In this document: in pieces, positions 1 through 6,697 of the stretch
How the letters are laid out: every line of letters starts with the position of its first letter
Position numbering within the stretch: position 1 is the first letter of the stretch
NCBI GenBank assembly: GCA_900553955.1
Contig: USFO01000045.1
Coordinates: forward strand, 1-12,732
Length of the DNA: 12,732 nucleotides
Reading direction: 5' to 3'
Source of the DNA: an uncultured Oscillospiraceae bacterium
GTDB lineage: Bacteria; Bacillota; Clostridia; Oscillospirales; Ruminococcaceae
Notes under the pieces: model-generated
Seen by the model: only the letters and a program-made list of their open reading frames with translations
What the model was told of the DNA's origin: nothing
The model's database searches: none
Made by a program: the position numbers and the translations under genes

Positions 1-47
1 CCGCCAGTGGCGGATACAGCGAGAAAGGCAAGCAGCAGCCGTGCGTT

Positions 48-120
48 CTCTCTCCCTCAGTCGCGCCTCTAAATCCTTTGGGCGCGCCAGCTCCCTCCTC
101 AGAGGGAGCCGAGGCGGCTG
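48..120. repeat. Structured intergenic sequence, candidate dispersed repeat
   Basis: The first 222 bases hold no convincing gene. Within them CTCCCTC occurs at 52-58 and again at 91-97. The second copy forms a perfect 8-bp inverted repeat with GAGGGAGC at 102-109 around a CTCA loop. CGCGCC at 62-67 can pair with GGCGCG at 81-86. Further right, ATTCCGA is directly repeated at 162-168 and 169-175. A short inverted repeat with a 3-base loop (CCGCC/GGCGG) lies at 1-13. From memory, CTCCCTC...GAGGGAG blocks of this style recur between genes in gut Clostridia, but copy number cannot be seen from one window. I see no clear promoter here. Confidence 0.45.
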
Positions 121-222
121 CCGCCGCACGCCACAGATTCGCCATTGTGCGTTATTTCGCATTCCGAATTCCGAATTCACCAAATTCCCTAATAATAAAT
201 GAAAGTTGATATAGTTTCCACA

Positions 223-1548
223 ATGAAGTTTAAAAGAATATTTTCCGTTTTGGCTGCGGCAGTGCTCGCCGCAGCGCCCCTTGCAGTTCCGGCAAAAGCG
301 GCGGAATACCCCACCGGAATAATCTCCGAAGCATACTGCGTCATGGATGCCGACAGCGGGCAAATGCTTATCGGCGGCAGCGCCGATAAGCGTATGGAGC
401 CTGCAAGTATCACAAAAATTCTCACCTGCGCCATGGCGCTGGAGGCACTTGAGCCGAAAAACAGCTATACCTTTTCCGCCGAGGCTGCAACCTACGATAA
501 GGGCAGCACGCACCTTGCGTTCACCGAGGGCGAAACCTGCAAAATAGAAGATCTTCTTTACGGGGCAATGGTGGAATCTGCCAACGACTGTGCCATGGGT
601 CTGGCGGATGCCGTCGCCGGCAGTCAGCTTGCTTTCGTAAAACTGATGAACGAAAAGGTCGCCGAAATCGGCTGTACAAATACACATTTTGCCAACGCCA
701 CCGGAATGCCGGACGCAAACCACTACACCACCGCACGGGATATGGCGCTCATCACCCGCTACGCTCTCTCCGTCGAGGGCTTCGAGACCTATTTCAATGC
801 TTGGGAATGGACAATTCCCGCCACTAATAAAAACACCGAGCGCAAGTTCGGCACCCACCATTCGATGATTGTCGGTTCGGAAAACAATTCCACCTACGGC
901 TATGACTATGCCACCGGCGGCAAGCTCGGCTGGACGGAGGAGGCGAAGCACACCGCCGTCACCGTCGCAGACAACGGCAAAATGCGCCTCATCTGCGTTG
1001 TGCTCAAAAGCACTAACAAGTACGCCAAGTACAAGGACACTACCGCCCTGTTTGACTACTGCTTTGCGGCGTTCCGCACCGTGGAAATTCCCATCGCCCT
1101 CAAGAAAACCGAGGTCACCCTTTACGACGGCGAAGCCCTCTACGGCAAAATGACCGTTTACCCCATGGCTTCGGTGAACCTGCTGCTTACGGATGACCTT
1201 TCGGAAAAGGACGTTTCCTGCAAGGTGAATGTGCCGGAATACTGCGATATTTCTGCCGTTGATGGCATTGAAGTCGCGGTCACCTTCAACAAAAAAAGCA
1301 GCCAAATGGCGACCAACGGCGTTTCTATCCGTCCGGAATATCACATCGTGAAGGAATCGAGCGTTGTTGCGGCGGACGCCTCCATCGAGAAGGAGAAAAG
1401 CACCTTTCGTTGGTGGATTTTCATCGCCATCCCGGGGGGAATCCTGCTGGCGCTTACCGTGCTTGTGCTGTGCATCCGCGCCTATAACATACGCAAGTAT
1501 CGCAAGCTCCGCCGCCATCGCCATTATCAGAAGCTGAAGAGGGAATAA
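223..1548 (+). CDS. D-alanyl-D-alanine carboxypeptidase family protein (peptidase S11, DacF-like)
   Basis: Secreted penicillin-binding-protein-type enzyme expected to trim the terminal D-Ala from peptidoglycan stem peptides outside the membrane. Counting from this ATG (441 aa), residues 1-26 are a signal peptide (MKFKR, hydrophobic core, AKA cleavage site). The SxxK motif is S62-I-T-K65 and the SxN motif is S119-A-N121. The third motif, normally KTG, reads K234-L-G236, followed by WTEEA as in the family. A C-terminal beta-rich domain follows, then a transmembrane segment at about 397-418 and a very basic tail, so the protein is probably anchored at both ends or tethered after signal cleavage. 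An in-frame ATG at 199 would add eight residues (MKVDIVST). I prefer 223 because it puts the charged n-region at the start, but neither ATG has a good Shine-Dalgarno. The leucine in the KTG box is unusual but the family call is secure. Transcription ends at the hairpin at 1564. Confidence 0.9.
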   Translation: MKFKRIFSVLAAAVLAAAPLAVPAKAAEYPTGIISEAYCVMDADSGQMLIGGSADKRMEPASITKILTCAMALEALEPKNSYTFSAEAATYDKGSTHLAFTEGETCKIEDLLYGAMVESANDCAMGLADAVAGSQLAFVKLMNEKVAEIGCTNTHFANATGMPDANHYTTARDMALITRYALSVEGFETYFNAWEWTIPATNKNTERKFGTHHSMIVGSENNSTYGYDYATGGKLGWTEEAKHTAVTVADNGKMRLICVVLKSTNKYAKYKDTTALFDYCFAAFRTVEIPIALKKTEVTLYDGEALYGKMTVYPMASVNLLLTDDLSEKDVSCKVNVPEYCDISAVDGIEVAVTFNKKSSQMATNGVSIRPEYHIVKESSVVAADASIEKEKSTFRWWIFIAIPGGILLALTVLVLCIRAYNIRKYRKLRRHRHYQKLKRE

Positions 1549-1563
1549 TCCCGCGAAATAAAC

Positions 1564-1593
1564 CGCCTGCCGCATTTGCGGCAGGCGATTTTT
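1564..1593 (+). terminator. Rho-independent terminator of the carboxypeptidase gene
   Basis: A perfect 10-bp GC-rich stem (CGCCTGCCGC / GCGGCAGGCG) with an ATTT loop is followed by ATTTTT. It starts 15 bases after the stop codon. Confidence 0.9.
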
Positions 1594-1730
1594 GTATGTG
1601 GGTGTTCGGCGATGGCGCCTTCGGCGTGCGCTCCGCGGCGTGCTGTGCCGCCTTGCCCAAAGCTCAACCGATGTTCAAGCTGACTCGCTTAAAATTCTAG
1701 CTTAATCACCCCATTTTTTCGCCCTCTTGC

Positions 1731-1759
1731 TTGTAAACGGCGGCATACTGTGGTAAAAT
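1731..1759 (+). promoter_or_regulatory. Sigma-A type promoter for prfC (extended -10)
   Basis: TTGTAA at 1731-1736 is separated by 17 bases from TAAAAT at 1754-1759. The -10 is preceded by TGG, giving an extended -10 (TGn). It lies downstream of the terminator of the previous gene and about 130 bases before the prfC start. The 1594-1730 stretch before it holds no gene that I can support. Confidence 0.7.
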
Positions 1760-1789
1760 AAAGTGTTAATATATGCCTCGGCGGGAAAA

Positions 1790-1839
1790 TTGCCTTTCGG
1801 CAAAAAACGGCGGCAGCGCCGCCGCGAAGCTTTGCTTCG
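1790..1839 (+). promoter_or_regulatory. Three consecutive hairpins in the prfC leader
   Basis: Between the promoter and the ribosome binding site are three perfect inverted repeats in a row: TTGCC/GGCAA (1790-1803, TTTC loop), CGGCGGC/GCCGCCG (1808-1824, AGC loop) and CGAAGC/GCTTCG (1825-1839, TTT loop). No T-run follows, so none is a plain terminator. They may fold the mRNA leader; a regulatory role is inference. Confidence 0.45.
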
Positions 1840-1890
1840 TCCATCGTAAAATCCACAAAACCACGAACACTCAAAAGGAGAATTTTCTAT

Positions 1891-3471
1891 ATGGCAACAC
1901 TAAAAGAAGAAATTTCGCGCAGAAGAACCTTCGCGATAATCTCTCACCCCGACGCCGGTAAAACCACGCTTACAGAAAAATTTCTGCTCTATGGCGGAGC
2001 AATCGCCCAGGCGGGCGAGGTAAAAGGCAAGAAAGCCAAGGCCGCAACCTCCGACTGGATGGAGATTGAAAAGCAGCGCGGAATCTCCGTAACATCATCC
2101 GTCATGCAGTTCGTCTATGACGGCTTTTGCGTAAATATTCTTGATACTCCCGGCCACCAGGACTTTTCCGAGGACACCTACCGCACCCTGATGGCGGCGG
2201 ATTCCGCGGTAATGGTAATTGATGGCAGTAAGGGCGTCGAGGCACAGACCCGCAAGCTTTTTAAGGTCTGTGCAATGCGCCATATTCCTATTTTTACCTT
2301 CATCAACAAAATGGATCGCGATTCCAAAGACCCCTTTGACCTTTGCGAGGAGGTTGAGCGCGAGCTTGGAATCGACACCTGTGCCATCAACTGGCCCATC
2401 GGCTCCGGCAAGGAATTTCAGGGAGTTTACGACCGCGAAAAGCACAGAATTTTGTTCTTCACCGGCGAGGGCAGAGGCAGAAAAGCGCTTTCCGAAGAGG
2501 TTGAGCTGTCCGATCCGACGGTTGCCGAGCACATCGGACAGGCTCGGTGGGAACAGCTCCGCGACGATGTTGAGCTGCTTGGCGCGGGCCGCGAGCTTGA
2601 CCTTGATGCGGTGCGCGCGGGCACTCTCAGCCCGGTTTTCTTCGGCTCCGCCCTTACCAATTTCGGCGTCGAGCCCTTCCTCAACGAGTTTCTTCGCATG
2701 ACCACGCCCCCCACTCCGCGTATGTCCGACTGCGGCGAAATCGACCCCTTCTCGGAGGATTTTTCTGCTTTTGTTTTCAAAATTCAGGCAAATATGAACA
2801 AAGCTCATCGCGACCGTTTGGCATTTATGAGGGTTTGCTCCGGCAAATTTGAACGCGACTCTGAGGTTTACCATGTTCAGGGAAATAAGAAAATGCGCTT
2901 ATCTCAACCCCAGCACATTATGGCGGCAGAACGCGAAATTATCGAGGAAGCCTACGCCGGCGACATTATCGGCGTATTCGATCCCGGCATTTTTTCCATC
3001 GGCGACACCATCACCGTACCGGGGAAAAAATTCTGCTTTTCCGGTATTCCGACCTTCGAGCCGGAACACTTTATGACCGCCCGCCCAAAGGACACCATGA
3101 AGCGCAAGCAGTTTATCAAGGGCATCGAGCAGATCGCACGTGAAGGCGCGATTCAGATTTTCAAAAATCCCGCCCTCGGCATGGAGGAAGCAATCATCGG
3201 CGTTGTCGGCACGCTGCAATTCGATGTTTTCCGCTACCGTATGCTGAACGAGTACGGCGTGGAGCTGGTCATGACCGGGCTGCCGTATGAGCATCTGCGC
3301 TTCATAATCGAGTGCCCCGGCGACCCGCTGAAGCTTGACTTGGCGAACGGCTGCAAGGTTTTAGAGGATTACCGCGGAAAATATGTAATCGTTTTCAGCG
3401 GAATCTGGGCGCTGAATTATATCGAAAAGCAGAACCCCGGCCTTGTCCTTTCTGACGAACTTCGCGTGTAA
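1891..3471 (+). CDS. prfC: Peptide chain release factor 3 (RF3)
   Basis: Translational GTPase that releases class I release factors from the ribosome after peptide release; cytosolic. The 526-aa product is close to the E. coli length (529). G-domain motifs are all visible: P-loop SHPDAGKT at 18-25, switch I region RGISVTSS at 63-70, DTPGH at 85-89, NKMD at 139-142, and the G5-region motif GSALTNFGV at 252-260. The RGISV motif and the GSALTNFGV pattern favour RF3 over EF-G or LepA. The later domains carry the RF3-typical PKDTMKRKQ and QFDVFRYR stretches. AAGGAG at 1875-1880 lies 10 bases before the ATG and fixes the start. The gene appears monocistronic: its own promoter precedes it and an AT-rich gap of about 360 bases follows. 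No truncation or missing motif was seen. Confidence 0.97.
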   Translation: MATLKEEISRRRTFAIISHPDAGKTTLTEKFLLYGGAIAQAGEVKGKKAKAATSDWMEIEKQRGISVTSSVMQFVYDGFCVNILDTPGHQDFSEDTYRTLMAADSAVMVIDGSKGVEAQTRKLFKVCAMRHIPIFTFINKMDRDSKDPFDLCEEVERELGIDTCAINWPIGSGKEFQGVYDREKHRILFFTGEGRGRKALSEEVELSDPTVAEHIGQARWEQLRDDVELLGAGRELDLDAVRAGTLSPVFFGSALTNFGVEPFLNEFLRMTTPPTPRMSDCGEIDPFSEDFSAFVFKIQANMNKAHRDRLAFMRVCSGKFERDSEVYHVQGNKKMRLSQPQHIMAAEREIIEEAYAGDIIGVFDPGIFSIGDTITVPGKKFCFSGIPTFEPEHFMTARPKDTMKRKQFIKGIEQIAREGAIQIFKNPALGMEEAIIGVVGTLQFDVFRYRMLNEYGVELVMTGLPYEHLRFIIECPGDPLKLDLANGCKVLEDYRGKYVIVFSGIWALNYIEKQNPGLVLSDELRV

Positions 3472-3829
3472 TGTGCGCAACACACATACAAATTGCCGGA
3501 GCCAAGCTAAGCTTTACTTTGGCCTAAAAGCCTGCTTACGGCAACCTATAAAGATAGATTTCGGTGCGTTTTACCTCCAAATTACATTTAATAATTACGA
3601 ATATTATACTTAAAATTATATTTATTGATATTTTAGCTTGAAAAAACGGCTTAATATTGCCGATATCTGATTTAATCACACAAACTTAATTATTTTCGGC
3701 GGATTGTTGGCAGCAAAAGCAGCGTGGCGCCGTTTTTGCTGCGCAAAGCCGTTTCCCTCTTGCAATGTGTGCGCCAACGGCGCACAGGCTTACCTCTCCT
3801 ATTATTACATTATTAAAGGAGTGTTCCAT
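3472..3829 (+). other. AT-rich intergenic region with a structured 3' part
   Basis: This 358-base gap holds no gene I can support. After prfC, TTGCCG (3493-3498) can pair with CGGCAA (3539-3544) around smaller inverted repeats, but no T-run follows, so it is not a clear terminator. About 3555-3700 is very AT-rich and could hold a promoter, though I could not pick one convincing -35/-10 pair. The right end carries the structured leader listed separately. Confidence 0.5.
3710..3821 (+). promoter_or_regulatory. Structured leader with possible Shine-Dalgarno sequestration
   Basis: Two perfect hairpins precede the membrane-protein gene: GCAGCAAAA (3710-3718) with TTTTGCTGC (3734-3742), and TGTGCGCC (3768-3775) with GGCGCACA (3779-3786, AAC loop). 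Then CTCCT at 3796-3800 is complementary to the ribosome binding site AGGAG at 3817-3821, which could mask it. It matches no riboswitch class that I recognise. Confidence 0.4.
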
Positions 3830-4297
3830 TTGAAAACACTGAAAAGCATAAGCGGAGCAAAAATTTGGTTTTTAGCGCTGTCGGCGTTCGTTGGTCTTTC
3901 CTCGTTGAATTCCGCCATGGCGCTTTTTATCCGGCCTGACGGCGCGATTTTAGGCATCGGCGAGCTTCTGCCTGCGCTGGAACATCTGCCTTTCGGTGCG
4001 GCACTCTTCAAAAACTATATTTTCGCCGCGGTAATACTTTTGCTTGCCTGCGCGGTGCCGAATGCGGCGGCGGCAGTGCTCATTTTCAAGGAACGCCTTG
4101 AGGGGATTTGGATGGTGCTCGTTTGCGGGGTCGCCGCCGCAATCCTTCGCGGAGCAAAGCTTTGGGCGCTCTCGCCTGATGTTTATTTGCCCGATTTTCT
4201 GCTTATGGCGGCGGCAATTTTACAGATAATCTCCGCAGCAGCAGTGCTGATATACCGCATGAGCACGCGGAAAAAGAAAAACGGTGCTCAAAAATGA
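3830..4297 (+). CDS. Small four-helix integral membrane protein, function unknown
   Basis: I do not recognise the family. The start is taken as TTG at 3830 because AAAGGAG at 3815-3821 sits 8 bases upstream; this gives 155 aa. The frame stays open upstream to an ATG at 3704, but those 42 codons run through the leader hairpins, lack a ribosome binding site and do not look like protein. Four hydrophobic segments are visible at about 12-34, 62-86, 92-113 and 120-142, followed by a basic C-terminus (RKKKNGAQK). No catalytic motif was seen. The stop overlaps the next ATG in ATGA at 4294-4297, so it is translationally coupled to the DNA glycosylase gene. A functional link to DNA repair is not implied by sequence. 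Confidence 0.75.
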   Translation: MKTLKSISGAKIWFLALSAFVGLSSLNSAMALFIRPDGAILGIGELLPALEHLPFGAALFKNYIFAAVILLLACAVPNAAAAVLIFKERLEGIWMVLVCGVAAAILRGAKLWALSPDVYLPDFLLMAAAILQIISAAAVLIYRMSTRKKKNGAQK

Positions 4298-4794
4298 GCA
4301 AGCTTGTTCATGTTGAGCACGGCAAAATTCCGCCTGTGTTTGATGAGCACAGTACCGTGCTCATTTTGGGAACAATGCCCTCGCCGAAAAGCCGCGAAGC
4401 GGGCTTTTACTACGCGCATCCGCAGAACAGATTTTGGCCGGTGCTTTCGGCGCTTTTCGGCGAACCTGTTCCCAAAACAACCGCGCAGCGCCGCGATTTT
4501 GCGCTGCGCCACCGCATTGCGCTGTGGGATGTTTTGGCGCAGTGCGATATAGAGGGCGCCGCAGACTCGGCAATAAAAAACCCCGTTCCAAATGACATTG
4601 CGGCGCTGCTTCGCAGCAGCGAAATCCGCGCGGTTTTCACCGCCGGAAAAGCCGCAACGCGGCTCTACAAGCGGCTTTGCGAGCCTATGGGCTGCCCGCC
4701 GGCCATGGAGCTTCCCTCCACCAGCCCCGCCAACGCGCGCCTGCGCCTTGACGATCTTGTGGCGGCGTACCGCGTGATTTTAGAATATTTGTAA
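4294..4794 (+). CDS. DNA-deoxyinosine (hypoxanthine) glycosylase, UDG superfamily family 6
   Basis: Base-excision repair enzyme of the uracil-DNA glycosylase fold, expected to remove hypoxanthine arising from adenine deamination. The 166-aa product has the family pattern: motif 1 G26-T-M-P-S-P-K-S33 after a hydrophobic strand, then FYYAHPQNRFW at 38-48, and the DNA-minor-groove loop motif LPSTSPAN at 140-147. In family 6 the asparagine within the HPxNRFW motif is the proposed catalytic residue; here it is N45. This pattern separates it from mug/TDG and classic UDG (GQDPYH). The ATG overlaps the stop of the membrane-protein gene, and the ribosome binding site is weak, consistent with coupled translation. 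Substrate preference is taken from the family and not shown by the sequence itself. Confidence 0.88.
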   Translation: MSKLVHVEHGKIPPVFDEHSTVLILGTMPSPKSREAGFYYAHPQNRFWPVLSALFGEPVPKTTAQRRDFALRHRIALWDVLAQCDIEGAADSAIKNPVPNDIAALLRSSEIRAVFTAGKAATRLYKRLCEPMGCPPAMELPSTSPANARLRLDDLVAAYRVILEYL

Positions 4795-4844
4795 TATTTC
4801 ACATCCGGCACGGAAGATTTTCACCCTGCATGTATGCTCGTTTT

Positions 4845-4861
4845 GCGGCGCAGCGCGCCGC
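4845..4861. repeat. Perfect GC-rich inverted repeat with 3-base loop
   Basis: GCGGCGC and GCGCCGC flank an AGC loop. It lies between the glycosylase stop and the next promoter. No T-run follows on either strand, so it is not a standard terminator, although it could help end or stabilise the upstream mRNA. Confidence 0.5.
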
Positions 4862-4875
4862 TGTCGCTGAAAATA

Positions 4876-4908
4876 TTGGCATTTTTCTGAAAAGAACTAT
4901 AATATAAT
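4876..4908 (+). promoter_or_regulatory. Sigma-A type promoter
   Basis: TTGGCA at 4876-4881 is followed after 16 bases by TATAAT at 4898-4903; a second, overlapping TATAAT lies at 4903-4908. It sits just upstream of the S24/S26 gene, giving a short leader with AGGGAGG at 4915-4921. Confidence 0.75.
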
Positions 4909-4928
4909 CGCCGAAGGGAGGCACGCCC

Positions 4929-5384
4929 ATGGAAAAAGAAAAAATCAGTCCCGAAGAACTTTTTACAAAAATTGCGCCGGAGCTGCGAGCCGGAAAAGCG
5001 GTGGTTTTTCCGGTTTCGGGAAGCAGTATGCTGCCCGCAGTGGCGGGCGGACGCGATTTTGCCAAGGCAGAGCTGTGCGATACAGCAAAACTCCGGCGGT
5101 TGGATGTGGTGGTGGTACGCACCGATTCCGGCAGATATATAATGCACCGCATAACAAAAATTACAAAATTCGGATTCTGCACCTGCGGCGACTGGCGGCT
5201 GGAGGGGGACGGCTTTTTCCGCTTTGACCAGGTGGTCGCACAGATAACCGAGTTTCGCCGAAAGGGAAAATCCATCGACCTGCAAAGTGCGTTTTGGCGC
5301 GGAATTTTTGGGATTTGGGTCGCAGCGGCGCCGATTCGCCCGGCGCTTAAAAGGCTTTGCGAAGCTGTCAGTCGGGTGATCTGA
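4929..5384 (+). CDS. S24/S26 (signal-peptidase-fold) family protein
   Basis: This 151-aa protein matches the pattern of small clostridial S24/S26-fold proteins related to signal peptidase I and LexA-type peptidases. The nucleophile motif is S30-G-S-S33-M-L-P36, with S33 the likely catalytic serine. It is followed by GGRDFAKAEL, then LDVVVVRTDSGRY and IMHRI at 71-75, where H73 occupies the place of the general base, as in SipW/ER-type enzymes that use His instead of Lys. The usual GDN box reads GDW at 87-89. There is no clear N-terminal transmembrane anchor; a moderately hydrophobic stretch (IFGIWVAAAPI, about 126-136) near the C-terminus may associate with membrane. The AGGGAGG site 7 bases before the ATG fixes the start. 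The substrate is unknown, and no peptide-export or RiPP genes lie beside it. Confidence 0.75.
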   Translation: MEKEKISPEELFTKIAPELRAGKAVVFPVSGSSMLPAVAGGRDFAKAELCDTAKLRRLDVVVVRTDSGRYIMHRITKITKFGFCTCGDWRLEGDGFFRFDQVVAQITEFRRKGKSIDLQSAFWRGIFGIWVAAAPIRPALKRLCEAVSRVI

Positions 5385-5429
5385 GCACAAAAAACGCAGA
5401 TTTTTTTCCAAAAAAGTCGCCCGCGGCTA

Positions 5430-5458
5430 TTGACATTTATCAGAAAATATTCTACAAT
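5430..5458 (+). promoter_or_regulatory. Strong sigma-A promoter of the repressor/metallopeptidase operon
   Basis: Consensus TTGACA at 5430-5435, a 17-base spacer, and TACAAT at 5453-5458. TATTG at the -35 side and CAATA at the -10 side are complementary ends that could be half-sites for self-binding by the XRE repressor, but that is speculation. A small hairpin CCGCA/TGCGG (5477-5490) lies in the 5' leader. Confidence 0.8.
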
Positions 5459-5536
5459 AATAACAGAGCAGTACTACCGCACAAATGCGGCTCAAAGCGC
5501 TGCCCTCGTAAAAATAATTTTGGAAAGGAAGATTTT

Positions 5537-5857
5537 ATGGAAATGCTTAAAAAAATCCGCGTGCTCGCAGCCGAAAAAGGCGTCAGTGTTGCACAGGTGG
5601 AAAGAGATTGCGGTTTTTCTAAAAACTCCATCATCAAATGGGACAGAAATATGCCTTCGGGTGATAAAATTCTTCGTGTTGCCCAGTATTTCGGCGTAAC
5701 CGCAGATTATCTTCTTGGCAACAAGGATACCGAAGCATCCGAATACCCGGAAATGTACTTCAGCTTTTTGCGTGGAGCAAAAGAGCTTGACCTTTCCAAG
5801 CGGGACCTCGACCTGCTTTTGGAAGTTGCCCGTCGCTTCAAGACAGGAGACAAATAA
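5537..5857 (+). CDS. XRE-family transcriptional regulator (phage/ICE repressor-like)
   Basis: DNA-binding regulator of 106 aa. An HTH_3 domain fills about residues 4-60: helix-turn-helix region VSVAQVERDCGFSKNSIIKW and the closing pattern ILRVAQYFGVTADYLLGN typical of Cro/C1-type repressors. A short helical tail of about 45 residues may serve for dimerisation or as the target of the partner protease. The ATG at 5537 is chosen because AAAGGAAG (5524-5531) precedes it; the longer open frame back to 5357 would run through the promoter and is rejected. Its TAA is immediately followed by the TTG start of an ImmA/IrrE peptidase, the arrangement seen for ImmR/ImmA of ICEBs1 and similar phage switches. 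By analogy the peptidase may inactivate this repressor; its target promoter is not identified here. Confidence 0.88.
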   Translation: MEMLKKIRVLAAEKGVSVAQVERDCGFSKNSIIKWDRNMPSGDKILRVAQYFGVTADYLLGNKDTEASEYPEMYFSFLRGAKELDLSKRDLDLLLEVARRFKTGDK

Positions 5858-6496
5858 TTGAATTTTTTAAATAAAGCAGAGCTCTATCGCAAGATAGAGC
5901 TTATTCGGCAAAGCGCCCTGGCGGGACGCTTTGATCCTTATGCACTTGCGCGGACGCTGGGCATAGAAATCGAGGTCTATGCCTTTGACAGCGCACGGCT
6001 TGCAGGGGTTTTGATGCGCGGCGAGCACAAAAGCCTGATTGTTCTTTCCGCAAACCGCCCGCCGGAGGGACGGCGTTTTGCGGCATCTCACGAACTGGTG
6101 CATTACTTCCTTCACGAGGGTGATAATTTTCTTTGCACCGGCGACGACGAGGTTTCCGCCATTGAGTGGCAGGCGAACGAGGGCGCAGCAGAGCTTTTGA
6201 TGCCGTATAAAGAATTTATTCCTTTTTATGAGAACATTCGTTCGCTGTTTTTTACTGATCGGGAGCGCGCCCTGCGCCGTGCCGCAGAGCATTTCGACGT
6301 TTCCGCAGGGATGATAAACACGCGGTTGCAGTCGCTTTCGCTGGAAATTGCGCAGTACGAGCGCGGAACGCCGATTGACAAAATTATTCCTACCAGTGCG
6401 CGCAGGGCGGCGGCGTTTCGCCCCGACGGTTCGGCAAGTGCGGCTTTTGCTGCCGATGCGACGCACCGTTTCCGGTGCATAGATGTGTTTGAGTGA
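5858..6496 (+). CDS. ImmA/IrrE family metallo-endopeptidase
   Basis: Zinc peptidase of the M78 type, 212 aa. The HExxH site is H78-E-L-V-H82 inside AASHELVHYFLHEG, and the family's downstream acidic block E103-W-Q-A-N-E-G-A-A-E112-LLMP is intact and should supply the third ligand. The N-terminal half (YALARTLGIEIEVY) fits the family. The start is TTG at 5858, directly abutting the TAA of the repressor gene, with AGGAG at 5845-5849 8 bases upstream. In the known systems, ImmA cleaves the adjacent XRE repressor to release element or phage genes, and IrrE does so in stress response. The C-terminal 45 residues are rich in Ala and Arg and less conserved-looking. The operon ends at the terminator at 6623. 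Confidence 0.9.
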   Translation: MNFLNKAELYRKIELIRQSALAGRFDPYALARTLGIEIEVYAFDSARLAGVLMRGEHKSLIVLSANRPPEGRRFAASHELVHYFLHEGDNFLCTGDDEVSAIEWQANEGAAELLMPYKEFIPFYENIRSLFFTDRERALRRAAEHFDVSAGMINTRLQSLSLEIAQYERGTPIDKIIPTSARRAAAFRPDGSASAAFAADATHRFRCIDVFE

Positions 6497-6587
6497 AGCG
6501 GGTGTATGCCGTGCGGGCTGTTCTGCGCAAGAAAATATACTGAATACTTGCGTTTTGACTCGGCGTAAATACATTGCCGACGCAGCC

Positions 6588-6615
6588 TGAGCGGTCAGTC
6601 ACTTGAGCGGTCAGT
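6588..6615. repeat. Two direct copies of a 12-bp repeat
   Basis: TGAGCGGTCAGT occurs at 6588-6599 and 6604-6615, with a 16-base period, just before the terminator. The 6497-6622 gap otherwise holds a small inverted repeat TCGGC/GCCGA and no gene. Confidence 0.6.
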
Positions 6616-6622
6616 TAATAGA

Positions 6623-6658
6623 AAAGCCTTTCCACACTTGGGGTGGAAAGGCTTTTTT
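6623..6658 (+). terminator. Rho-independent terminator between convergent operons
   Basis: A perfect 13-bp stem AAAGCCTTTCCAC (6623-6635) / GTGGAAAGGCTTT (6643-6655) with a 7-base loop runs into TTTTTT. On the minus strand the stem is followed by TTTTCT, so it may also serve the convergent phage-like operon, less strongly. Confidence 0.92.
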
Positions 6659-6697
6659 CTGCTGATTCATCTAAAATGCGTTGGAACGCAGGTCGGC

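Noticed and set aside
2095..2874. Antisense open frame of 259 codons inside prfC
   Set aside because: It lies opposite a fully conserved RF3 gene and shows no domain or ribosome binding site.
3704..3829. 42-codon N-terminal extension of the membrane protein
   Set aside because: It runs through hairpins and has no ribosome binding site, while TTG 3830 has AAAGGAG at ideal spacing.
5357..5536. 60-codon N-terminal extension of the XRE regulator
   Set aside because: It overlaps the end of the previous gene and the TTGACA/TACAAT promoter; ATG 5537 has a good ribosome binding site and starts the HTH domain.
5867..6574. Antisense open frame of 235 codons over the ImmA gene
   Set aside because: It is a shadow of a well-supported metallopeptidase gene, and its translation is Arg/Cys-rich without any motif.
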